Notes under the pieces: model-generated
The model's database searches: none
Seen by the model: the letters and a program-made list of their open reading frames with translations, nothing else
What the model was told of the DNA's origin: nothing
Source of the DNA: JANWHV01 sp035534995
GTDB taxonomy: Bacteria; Chloroflexota; UBA5177; JANWHV01
Assembly: GCA_035534995.1 (NCBI GenBank)
Contig: DATLQX010000227.1
Span: 1-44,812, forward strand
Reading direction: 5' to 3'
DNA: 44,812 nucleotides
In this document: one piece after another, positions 38,277 through 44,812 of the stretch
Position numbering within the stretch: position 1 is the stretch's first letter
How the letters are laid out: every line of letters starts with the position of its first letter
Translations under genes and position numbers: made by a program

Positions 38277-40999
38277 GTCCAGAGGATCTGGGAGCGCCGC
38301 TCCGCCGAGACATCCGTCTGCTGGGTGACATTCTCGGTCGAGTGATTATCCAGGAGGCGGGCCCGGGGGTTTTTGGCCGCGAGGAAGAACTCCGCGCCCT
38401 ATGCAAGGCCATGCGGGCCGGCGCCAGTCCCGATATCGAGGCGCGGGTGCTGGAGATCATGCGGCAGCTCAGTCTCAGTGAGGCCGAACCGCTGATTCGG
38501 GCCTTCGCGCTCTACTTTCAACTGGTCAACGTCTGTGAGCAGGTGCATCGGGTCCGGAGGCGGCGGGCTTATCTCCGCGACCCGGCCGCTCCCCCTCAAC
38601 GCGAATCGCTGGACGAGGCGCTGCAACTGCTGCGCCGGCGCGCGATCGGCGCCGAGGAGCTTCAGGCAGCCATTGAGGGCCTGGGGGTCGAGTTGGTGCT
38701 CACCGCGCATCCGACCGAGCCTGCCCGCGAATCGGCCCTGCAAAAGCAAATCGAAATCGCCGCCTGCCTGGAGGCCCTGGACCACACTGGGATCACCGCC
38801 GATGAGCGCGAGGACGCGCTGCGGCGCCTTCGGCAGTTGGTGCTCCTGCTCTGGCAGACCGAGGAAATTCGCCAGCGTCCACCCGAGGTGCTGGATGAGG
38901 TGAAGCAAGGTCTATTTTATGTCGAGCACGTCCTGTGGGATCAGGTACCGGTGCTGTTCGACCGCTTTGGTTCTCTCCTGGCGCGCGCCTACCCAGGGCG
39001 CGCTTTCACCGTCCCTACCTTTCTCCGCTTCGCCAGTTGGATCGGCGGTGATGCCGACGGCAATCCTTCCGTCACCGCCGAAGTCACCCGCCAAGCCCTC
39101 ATTCTGCAAAAGCAACTGGCGATCAGGTTGTTCCGGACGTCCGTGTACCGTCTGGCCAATGAGAGCAGCCAGGCCGACCGGTTGGCTCCGATCAGTGAGG
39201 AGTTGCGCGATTCCCTCCGCCTGGACCATTTCCTGATGCCCGAGGCCGCCGCCCAGACGCGCGAACGATCCGAGCATGAGCCCTATCGGCGCAAATACAC
39301 CCATATCTGGCATCGCCTGCAAGGAACCCTCGCCGCCCTGGAGGGGAAACCATGCGAGGCGCTCTACCGGAGCGGCGGTGAGTTGCTGGCCGATCTCCAG
39401 GTGATAGAGCGCGGCCTGCGGCAAACAGGCCGGGGTGTCCTGGCCGATGGGAACCTTACCACCCTCATCAGGCAAGTGGAAGCCTTCGGCCTGCACCTTC
39501 TCCCTCTTGACCTTCGCCAGCACAGCGTTCGTCTGGAAACCACCCTTGCCTGGATTCTGCATGATCGTTTGGGCATCGACTATCGTGCCCTTGATGATGA
39601 AGCGCGCATCACCACGCTCGAGCAATCGCGGCATCTCGACTTTCCTGACGAGCTTCCAGATCAGGCGCCGCCCCAGGCCAGGGAGCAGGCGCGAGTCCAT
39701 GCCCTCATCCCCTGGGCCCGCTCGGCTATTGACCCCGAAGCGATCGGTTCCTTCATCGTCAGCATGACCCATCGAGTCAGCGATGTGCTCGGCGCCCTTG
39801 CCCTCTGCCGCTACTCCCCTGGTCTCCAGATCGTTCCCTTGCTTGAGACGGTTGAGGACTTGCGGCATGCCCCCGTGCTCATGGCCCGCCTCTTCCGCGT
39901 CCCTCATTATCGGGAGCATCTGCGAACCTGTGGGGATCGCCAGCGGCTGATGTTGGGCTATTCCGACAGCAGTAAGGATGGCGGCTATCTCACCTCCTGC
40001 TGGGAACTCTACAAGGCGCAAGAGGCCCTGCAACTGGTCGCCCAGCAGGCACAGGTACAGCTGGAGTTTTTTCATGGCCGGGGAGGAACGGTGGGCCGCG
40101 GCGGCGGCCCGGCGTACAAGGCAATCACCAGCCAACCGCCGGGCACGGTGCGCGGGCGGCTGCGCGTGACCGAGCAGGGTGAAATGATCAACTTTAAGTA
40201 CGGTCTGCCGGCGATCGCGCTCCGTAATCTCGACAGCATGGCCGCCGCGACCCTGCTCAGCACTATTCCCAGCGGCCAGGACGGCGCCGCCCTTCCGCGC
40301 TCCTGGCGCGAATGCCTCGACTTTCTCTCCGAGGTCTCGCGCGCTACCTACCGGGCCTTGATCGACGACCCAGATTTCCTCCAGTATCTGCATGAGGCGA
40401 CCCCTCTCGACTTGATTGGCCGCCTGAACATGGGCTCTCGCCCCGCCCGCCGTACCGCCGACGCGGGCCTGGACGACCTCCGGGCTATCCCCTGGGTGTT
40501 TGCCTGGATGCAGAGCCGCCACAACCTGCCGGGCTGGTATGGTCTCGGCTCCGCCTTCGAGGCGCTCACCACTCAAAATCCCGCTGCCGGCGCCCTGCTC
40601 GGGGAACTGTATTCCAGCTGGCCCTTTTTTCAGGGCCTGATCGACAACGCCATGATGGCGATGGCCAAGGCCGATATCCACATCGCCGCCCATTACGCGG
40701 GGCTCGTCCGCAACCAATCGCTGGGCCAGCGGATTTTCCGGCGCATCGCCGCCGAGTATCATCTGACCGAGCGCCACATCCTCCGCCTGACCGGCTTCTC
40801 GGCCTTGCTGGACAATTCCCCTGTCCTCCAGAGCTCGATCGCCTTGCGCAACCCGTACGTGGATCCGCTCAGCTTCCTGCAGATCGAACTGCTCCGCCGC
40901 CTCCGCCTCACGGCCGGCACCGATCAAGAAGGGGAGGTGGCGCGCGCCATCCAGCTCACGGTCGCCGGGATCGCGGCCGGGCTGCGAAATACCGGCTAG
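38273..40999 (+). CDS. ppc: Phosphoenolpyruvate carboxylase
   Basis: A 908-residue PEP carboxylase, which adds bicarbonate to PEP to give oxaloacetate, refilling the TCA cycle. Visible: catalytic His146 in LVLTAHPTEPARES, ASWIGGDADGNPSV, LDLRQHS, LGYSDSSKDGGYLTSCWELYKAQ, the FFHGRGGTVGRGGGPAY loop with essential arginines, GRLRVTEQGEMINFKYG, and the C-terminal LRNTG (family: xNTG) at the allosteric aspartate site. ATG overlaps the asparaginase stop by 4 nt. A 671-codon antisense frame inside it is composition-driven and not a gene. Ends 21 nt from the convergent glycosyltransferase gene without a hairpin. Confidence 0.97.
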   Translation: MSPEDLGAPLRRDIRLLGDILGRVIIQEAGPGVFGREEELRALCKAMRAGASPDIEARVLEIMRQLSLSEAEPLIRAFALYFQLVNVCEQVHRVRRRRAYLRDPAAPPQRESLDEALQLLRRRAIGAEELQAAIEGLGVELVLTAHPTEPARESALQKQIEIAACLEALDHTGITADEREDALRRLRQLVLLLWQTEEIRQRPPEVLDEVKQGLFYVEHVLWDQVPVLFDRFGSLLARAYPGRAFTVPTFLRFASWIGGDADGNPSVTAEVTRQALILQKQLAIRLFRTSVYRLANESSQADRLAPISEELRDSLRLDHFLMPEAAAQTRERSEHEPYRRKYTHIWHRLQGTLAALEGKPCEALYRSGGELLADLQVIERGLRQTGRGVLADGNLTTLIRQVEAFGLHLLPLDLRQHSVRLETTLAWILHDRLGIDYRALDDEARITTLEQSRHLDFPDELPDQAPPQAREQARVHALIPWARSAIDPEAIGSFIVSMTHRVSDVLGALALCRYSPGLQIVPLLETVEDLRHAPVLMARLFRVPHYREHLRTCGDRQRLMLGYSDSSKDGGYLTSCWELYKAQEALQLVAQQAQVQLEFFHGRGGTVGRGGGPAYKAITSQPPGTVRGRLRVTEQGEMINFKYGLPAIALRNLDSMAAATLLSTIPSGQDGAALPRSWRECLDFLSEVSRATYRALIDDPDFLQYLHEATPLDLIGRLNMGSRPARRTADAGLDDLRAIPWVFAWMQSRHNLPGWYGLGSAFEALTTQNPAAGALLGELYSSWPFFQGLIDNAMMAMAKADIHIAAHYAGLVRNQSLGQRIFRRIAAEYHLTERHILRLTGFSALLDNSPVLQSSIALRNPYVDPLSFLQIELLRRLRLTAGTDQEGEVARAIQLTVAGIAAGLRNTG

Positions 41000-41020
41000 C
41001 GGCCTACTGGGTCTACGTGC

Positions 41021-42532
41021 TTACCTGGGCACCCACGCCACCACGGACCGGTCACTGGGCAAGGTCTCGTGAATATTTAGCTGCCGATAATAGATCTCCA
41101 GGGCTTCCGGCACTCCTGGCAGGGCCCGTACACGGGAATCCTCCAGGACGATAGGGACTAATTGCTTGTCAAGAGACCAAACGAGAGCCGCGAGCGCGGC
41201 TACGGCCCGAGGCTCGCCCTTCGCGGCCTGCTGGCCCCATAGGTTAATGTCGGCGTAGCGATCCACTCCCCGGCGTCCGGCGAGATAGAGATAGAACGGA
41301 GGCGCCAGCACCAGATTCCCAGGCGCCGCCGCCGTCCGCACCGCGGCGGCCAGACGGTCTTCCCCACCATTGGGCCAGGTGGAGGCGGCGCGGGCCGAGG
41401 GAAGGGACACGAAGGCCACCAGGACCAGGGCAATCCAGGGCGTAGTGTCGCGAAGCGTCCACGACCTGTGTGCCGAAGCTAGCGCGGCGGGCCGAGCCAG
41501 CAGCAGGGCCGCGTTGAGCGCCAAAAACGGCTCCGCGAACTGGAACACCGGCCAGGCCGTGCCCTCCTTGACCGTTGCCACGAGAACCAGGCAAGACCAG
41601 ATGCCCCACAGAGCGAGCAGCCGCTCGCGGCTCCCGCCCGAGCGCCACAGCCAGCGAGTGCCGGCCAGCCCGAGCAAGAGAAGCGGCCAATCGTCCGCCA
41701 ACACATGGTAGATGGAGCTCTCGAACCACGTGCCGCTGAAGGGCGAGGCATCCTGGACGAGCATGCCCTGCCAGAAGTCGCGCCCGGCGCCGATGGTGCC
41801 AAGAACACCGGCGAGGGCCAGCGGCAGGATCAGTCCCCCGAGGAACGGAGCCAGGCGCTCCCGCCGCCTTACCAGCCAGATCAGGGTCGCGACCGCGACC
41901 GGCAGGTACCACACCTTGGTCAGCAAGGCCAACGCACCCAGCACCCCGGCGGCGAAGGTTGTGCGGCGAGAGTCACCCAGCAGCGCGTAGAGCGAGCAGA
42001 GGCTAAGAAAGGTCACGAGGGGATTTGGATCAAAGATGCGGCTCCAGATCAATCCGTATGGGGCGAGCGTGTAGAGGGCCGCCGCCAGCACGCCTGGCCC
42101 GCGCCGGCTACTGACCCTCCACGCCGTGGCCGCGACCATCAGAATGGTCGCGCAATGCAGAACCCCGGAATAGACGCGAATGATCGCCAACTGATCGTGC
42201 AACCGGAAGAGCGCCGCGCCAACCAGGTAAATCCCTGGAGGCTGTACCCCCATAACGCCAGAGTAGAGGGTGGCTCCTTGAACCATTCGATGGGCGACGT
42301 AGAGGTAATAGCCATCCACGTAATCCAGATAGGCATGGCTGCCGGTCCTGACCACCAGCAGCCAGTAGGCCGCCAGCAGCAGCGCCAGAGCCGCCGCGGC
42401 CGTTAGGCGCGCCGCCCACCAGGACGGGGAAACCGAGCGGCGGCCTGGATGAGGCAGATCGCCCTCCAAGACCAATTCTTCGCCTTTCCTCACCAATGGG
42501 ACACGAACGCCCGGAGATCCCGCAATCCGCAC
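41021..42532 (-). CDS. GT39/ArnT-like membrane glycosyltransferase
   Basis: A 503-residue integral membrane protein with about ten hydrophobic helices (for example AALALLLAAYWLLVV, LVTFLSLCSLYALL, GLILPLALAGVLGTIG, WIALVLVAFVSL). The first outer loop, YLDYVDGYYLYVAHRMVQG with MGVQPPGIY, has the acidic and Pro-rich pattern of polyprenol-phosphate-sugar-dependent GT-C transferases (PMT/ArnT). It would transfer a sugar outside the membrane, and a polyprenol-phosphate mannose synthase gene nearby (43512-44333) could supply its donor. The GTG start at 42532 lacks a good Shine-Dalgarno; GTG 42493 is possible. A TACAAT -10-like box lies at 42601-42606 (minus). Family call good, substrate unknown. 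Confidence 0.83.
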   Translation of the reverse strand: MRIAGSPGVRVPLVRKGEELVLEGDLPHPGRRSVSPSWWAARLTAAAALALLLAAYWLLVVRTGSHAYLDYVDGYYLYVAHRMVQGATLYSGVMGVQPPGIYLVGAALFRLHDQLAIIRVYSGVLHCATILMVAATAWRVSSRRGPGVLAAALYTLAPYGLIWSRIFDPNPLVTFLSLCSLYALLGDSRRTTFAAGVLGALALLTKVWYLPVAVATLIWLVRRRERLAPFLGGLILPLALAGVLGTIGAGRDFWQGMLVQDASPFSGTWFESSIYHVLADDWPLLLLGLAGTRWLWRSGGSRERLLALWGIWSCLVLVATVKEGTAWPVFQFAEPFLALNAALLLARPAALASAHRSWTLRDTTPWIALVLVAFVSLPSARAASTWPNGGEDRLAAAVRTAAAPGNLVLAPPFYLYLAGRRGVDRYADINLWGQQAAKGEPRAVAALAALVWSLDKQLVPIVLEDSRVRALPGVPEALEIYYRQLNIHETLPSDRSVVAWVPR

Positions 42533-42749
42533 TTCTGGACTCGCCTGTCTGGCTTCCGTTGGCCGCGGCCAGACCGACTACCCGCCAAGTTCCAGTCTGG
42601 ATTGTAGCGTGTGAACGCCGCCCACGAAATGACCTGATCAGTTTAGGGCGCCGCCAAGGCCATCACCATCCCGCACTGGCCCGAATGGGTAGTTGTAGCC
42701 TCGCCAACTTCGCATACGATCACCCTGGCGACCTAGCTCGGAGGATTAT

Positions 42750-42779
42750 CGGTAGACGGCGCCACCGGTAGTCGGCGCC
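42750..42779 (+). repeat. tandem 14-bp repeat before the secreted-protein gene
   Basis: CGGTAGACGGCGCC (42750-42763) and CGGTAGTCGGCGCC (42766-42779) differ by one base and are 16 nt apart, about 1.5 helix turns. Each contains the palindrome GGCGCC, so the two can also pair as a hairpin with a 10-nt loop. It lies downstream of a weak promoter candidate (TTGTAG-N16-TACGAT, 42693-42720), in the leader of the following gene. Confidence 0.6.
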
Positions 42780-42813
42780 GGACATACCCAGGAAAGCTAG
42801 AGGGATGTGGTAC

Positions 42814-43464
42814 ATGTTCAGGCTAAAGCGCTTCCTATCCTCCAGCCTCGGCGCGGCCCTCCGAGGCGCCGGCATCCTGGCCATCTTGCTCGGAGTGGGG
42901 ATCCCACGCCGCGCCGCCGCGGCCTCGGGCTGTCGCTCCGATCCGATCGTCATCCTCTCCGACGGAATCGTGCTTGATGTGAACGCGATGATCGCCGACG
43001 CTCCCTCCGACGTGAAACATATCAGGTATGTCCTGCATGTCCCGGATGGCGCCTCGGTCATCCGCGCCATTTCGACCGGCGGCGCCGTGGGCTACAAGGA
43101 GACATTCCAGGTGAAATTCGATAGCGCGCTGGGTGTCTACACGACGGAGGTGCAGGTAAATACAGGGGTCCATAACGTCGCCGTGACGGCCACCATTGAG
43201 GGAGGATATGCCTCGCGGTTGGGAATCACGCCGGCCATGGTTGGACTGACCGCATTCGCATGGACGCCGACTACCTCGGTGAAAACGGACGGGCCGGCGG
43301 CTCCAAAGGGATCGAAGGGACCGGGCGCGCCGAAGGGACCGGCCACCTTGACGGGAACGATGACGGCCGCGCTGGCGGCGTGGGCCGAGACGGCTGCGTG
43401 GAGCGCGCGCGCGTCAACTCAGGGGCTGGCCAGAACCCATCTCGCCGCCGCCATTATCCTGTAG
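42814..43464 (+). CDS. Secreted protein of unknown function with Gly/Pro/Lys-rich linker
   Basis: A 216-residue exported protein. Signal peptide: FRLKRF, hydrophobic LGAALRGAGILAILLGVGI, then AAAAS as likely cleavage site. The mature part starts CRSDPIVILSDGIVLDVNAMI and is beta-strand-rich for about 120 residues (VQVNTGVHNVAVTATIEGGY), suggesting an Ig-like sandwich. A linker with GPAAPKGSKGPGAPKGP follows, a short collagen-like low-complexity run, and an Ala-rich hydrophobic end that could be a C-terminal membrane anchor. ATG at 42814 has AGAGGG 9 nt upstream; ATG 42805 directly abuts that sequence. I do not recognise a family. Confidence 0.7.
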   Translation: MFRLKRFLSSSLGAALRGAGILAILLGVGIPRRAAAASGCRSDPIVILSDGIVLDVNAMIADAPSDVKHIRYVLHVPDGASVIRAISTGGAVGYKETFQVKFDSALGVYTTEVQVNTGVHNVAVTATIEGGYASRLGITPAMVGLTAFAWTPTTSVKTDGPAAPKGSKGPGAPKGPATLTGTMTAALAAWAETAAWSARASTQGLARTHLAAAIIL

Positions 43465-43477
43465 ATCGCACTGAATT

Positions 43478-43500
43478 CGCCGGCCTTGCCCAGGCCGGCG
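43478..43500. terminator. bidirectional terminator hairpin
   Basis: A perfect 9-bp stem CGCCGGCCT/AGGCCGGCG with loop TGCCC, midway between the stops of two convergent genes. No long T-run on either side. Confidence 0.6.
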
Positions 43501-43511
43501 CCGAACCCGAC

Positions 43512-44333
43512 CTACCTTCGGTTTGATCGCGCGCGGGCGCGACGCTCCCGATACTCGCCCAGTCGGCGTCGGATAACGTAGCTAAAAGCTTCGGCCACGA
43601 TATTCCGCGACATCTTGGAGCGCCCAAGCCGCCGGTCGGGGAACACGATCGGTACCTCGCCCACCGTGTAGCCACCGCGAATGGTTTGATAGACCGTTTC
43701 AATCTGGAACGCATAGCCTTGCAGGTTGATCCGATCCAGATCCATGGCCGCCAGCAACTCGCGCCGATAACACTTGAAGCCCGCCGTACAATCCTGAACC
43801 GGCAGGGCCAGCAGGTTGCGCGCGAAGACGTTCCCGCTGGTGCTGATGATCTTGCGGATCCGCTTCCAATCAGGAGTAGCGCCGCCCGCGACGTAGCGGG
43901 ATCCAATTACCAGGTCGTATCGCTCAATGCCGGCCAGTAGTTGCGGCAGATGGCGCGGATCATGTGAAAAGTCCGCGTCCATCTCGAACACGCAGGTAAA
44001 ATCATGGCGCAGAGCGTAGCGGAATCCCTCGATATATGCGGTGCCAAGCCCCAACTTCCCCTCACGATGCAAAACCTCGATGTTCCCAAGCCGGGTGGCC
44101 AGGGCATCGGCGATTGTTCCGGTGCCATCGGGCGAGTTGTCATCGATAATGAGGAGGCTGGCTTGAGGTAACTGTTCGCGAATAGCCAGCACGATGGCTT
44201 CCAGGTTTTCGCGTTCGTTGTACGTGGGAATAACGACGAGCGGACGCTGAGTCACGGCCGTGGACGCCCCGTTCATTCTCGCATCCAGGGTACTCGCGGC
44301 CTCTCGCTCATCCAGGCTGTACGTCGTTCCCAT
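43512..44333 (-). CDS. Polyprenol-phosphate mannosyltransferase (DPM1-like GT2)
   Basis: A 273-residue family-2 glycosyltransferase of the dolichyl-phosphate mannose synthase group, which moves mannose from GDP-mannose to a polyprenol phosphate at the inner membrane face. Visible: VVIPTYNERENLEAIV, LLIIDDNSPDGT, the metal site EMDADFSHDP (DAD), VIGSRYVAGGATPDW, TAGFKCYRRELL and the C-terminal GYTVGEVPIVFPDRRLGRSKM. There is no C-terminal membrane domain, so it is the soluble DPM1 type. ATG 44333 has a weak Shine-Dalgarno; an ATG at 44276 is just before the conserved core. The product could feed the GT39-like transferase at 41021-42532. Confidence 0.93.
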   Translation of the reverse strand: MGTTYSLDEREAASTLDARMNGASTAVTQRPLVVIPTYNERENLEAIVLAIREQLPQASLLIIDDNSPDGTGTIADALATRLGNIEVLHREGKLGLGTAYIEGFRYALRHDFTCVFEMDADFSHDPRHLPQLLAGIERYDLVIGSRYVAGGATPDWKRIRKIISTSGNVFARNLLALPVQDCTAGFKCYRRELLAAMDLDRINLQGYAFQIETVYQTIRGGYTVGEVPIVFPDRRLGRSKMSRNIVAEAFSYVIRRRLGEYRERRARARSNRR

Positions 44334-44390
44334 ACCCGCCTAGTGTACGGAGGGCCAAGAAATTGCGTCAAGTTCGACCGGAACCGCCTA

Positions 44391-44419
44391 TTTACAAGGT
44401 TTTCCCCTGATGCTACAGT
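44391..44419 (+). promoter_or_regulatory. promoter of the NBR1-Ig gene
   Basis: TTTACA (44391-44396), exactly 17 nt, TACAGT (44414-44419), 54 nt upstream of the TTG start. The -35 matches five and the -10 four of six consensus bases. Confidence 0.55.
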
Positions 44420-44473
44420 ACCCCCGGAACGAATCGAGCCTCATGGGAGTGCTCTGGGAAAGAGAGTTGATCC

Positions 44474-44812
44474 TTGGTCCGCCGTCCCTCGCGCCGCGAC
44501 ATTCCCCATGGCTTTCGGGCCGCGCTCATCCTTGCTCTTCTGGTTTTTTCCTGGCCCGCCACAGGGGTCGCGCTGGCGATCCAAGCCACCGCTCCCCTCC
44601 AGGCCCATCGTGCGGCCAACCACAGCCATGCCCCCTCCGGCACCGAGGCCGCGGTCTATGACGGCGATGTTAACGTCCCGGACGGCACCGCGTTCGCTCC
44701 CGGCGCCAGATTCACCAAAATCTGGCGCATCAAGAACATCGGCACCGCTACCTGGACCAGCGCCTTCCGCTGGCACTTCGAGGCGGGCACCCTCATGTCC
44801 GGGGCGACCTTG
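44474..44812 (+). CDS. Secreted protein with NBR1-type Ig-like domain (cut by window end)
   Basis: 113 codons are visible; the gene runs off the window. A TTG at 44474, right after an in-frame TGA and behind GGGAAAGAGAG, opens a frame with an Arg-rich start and a membrane/signal segment (AALILALLVFSWPATGVALA). The mature part reads VPDGTAFAPGARFTKIWRI, KNIGTATW and FRWHFEAG, the pattern of the NBR1 Ig-like domain (D.T.F.PG..F.K.W...N.GT..W). Such domains are frequent in exported Chloroflexota proteins, often beside peptidase or amidase domains, which would lie beyond the edge. No later start is available before the Ig-like part. Confidence 0.8.
   Translation, partial: MVRRPSRRDIPHGFRAALILALLVFSWPATGVALAIQATAPLQAHRAANHSHAPSGTEAAVYDGDVNVPDGTAFAPGARFTKIWRIKNIGTATWTSAFRWHFEAGTLMSGATL

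Noticed and set aside
38912..40927. 671-codon antisense open frame inside PEP carboxylase
   Set aside because: It is a GC-composition shadow of ppc with no recognisable domain; the sense strand has an unambiguous full-length family match.
1..44812. CRISPR arrays, insertion sequences and rRNA genes
   Set aside because: No regularly spaced repeats, transposase motifs or rRNA segments were seen on either strand.

Overview
The window is a GC-rich, densely coded stretch of bacterial chromosome that looks like Chloroflexota. This is inference from gene content: the CIRCE-controlled hrcA-grpE-dnaK-dnaJ-prmA-rsmE order, a tetrapyrrole-methylase/MazG fusion, a secreted protein with an NBR1-type Ig-like domain, frequent GTG and TTG starts, repeated 4-nt stop/start overlaps, and a tRNA gene without an encoded CCA. 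No rRNA, CRISPR array, insertion sequence or phage structural gene was seen.

Left part (1-3206). Bases 1-224 hold nothing I recognise. Next come an intact HicB-type antitoxin whose hicA partner survives only as an N-terminal fragment, a tRNA-Lys(TTT) with a second partial copy of its anticodon arm just upstream, and a plus-strand pair (PLP aminotransferase, XerC/D-type recombinase) behind a good sigma-70-like promoter.

Long minus-strand block (22952 down to 3207). Transcription runs right to left: dnaN-recF, a TPR-rhomboid protease, murE, a diacylglycerol-kinase-like lipid kinase, and mazG. Then follows the heat-shock operon hrcA-grpE-dnaK-dnaJ-prmA-rsmE, with a clear promoter and CIRCE operator, then a RfaE/PfkB-type sugar kinase. 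A last unit has a PP2C phosphatase, a zinc-ribbon FHA protein and a full-length MutS, with FHA and mutS joined by a GTGA overlap.

Middle (23134-30187). On the plus strand are a secreted subtilisin-like protease with a small companion protein, and an aldehyde dehydrogenase. An AT-richer patch (about 26970-28590) carries a BrnT/BrnA toxin-antitoxin pair and a 5'-truncated PIN-like gene, and looks acquired. After it lie a glutamate-dehydrogenase homologue that has lost the catalytic lysine, and a small membrane-anchored zinc-ribbon protein.

Right part (30188-44812). hemC overlaps a second full-length mutS, followed by mutL. A perfect 30-bp inverted repeat separates mutL from convergent small Cys-rich genes. 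Then come another zinc-ribbon protein, L-asparaginase II, PEP carboxylase, a GT39-like membrane glycosyltransferase, a secreted protein, a polyprenol-phosphate mannosyltransferase and the start of an NBR1-Ig protein cut by the window edge.

The most notable points are the two MutS1 paralogues with complementary C-terminal motifs, one linked to a phosphatase/FHA signalling pair and one to mutL; the catalytically altered glutamate dehydrogenase; the long hairpin after mutL; and the partial TPP-riboswitch-like sequence upstream of hemC.
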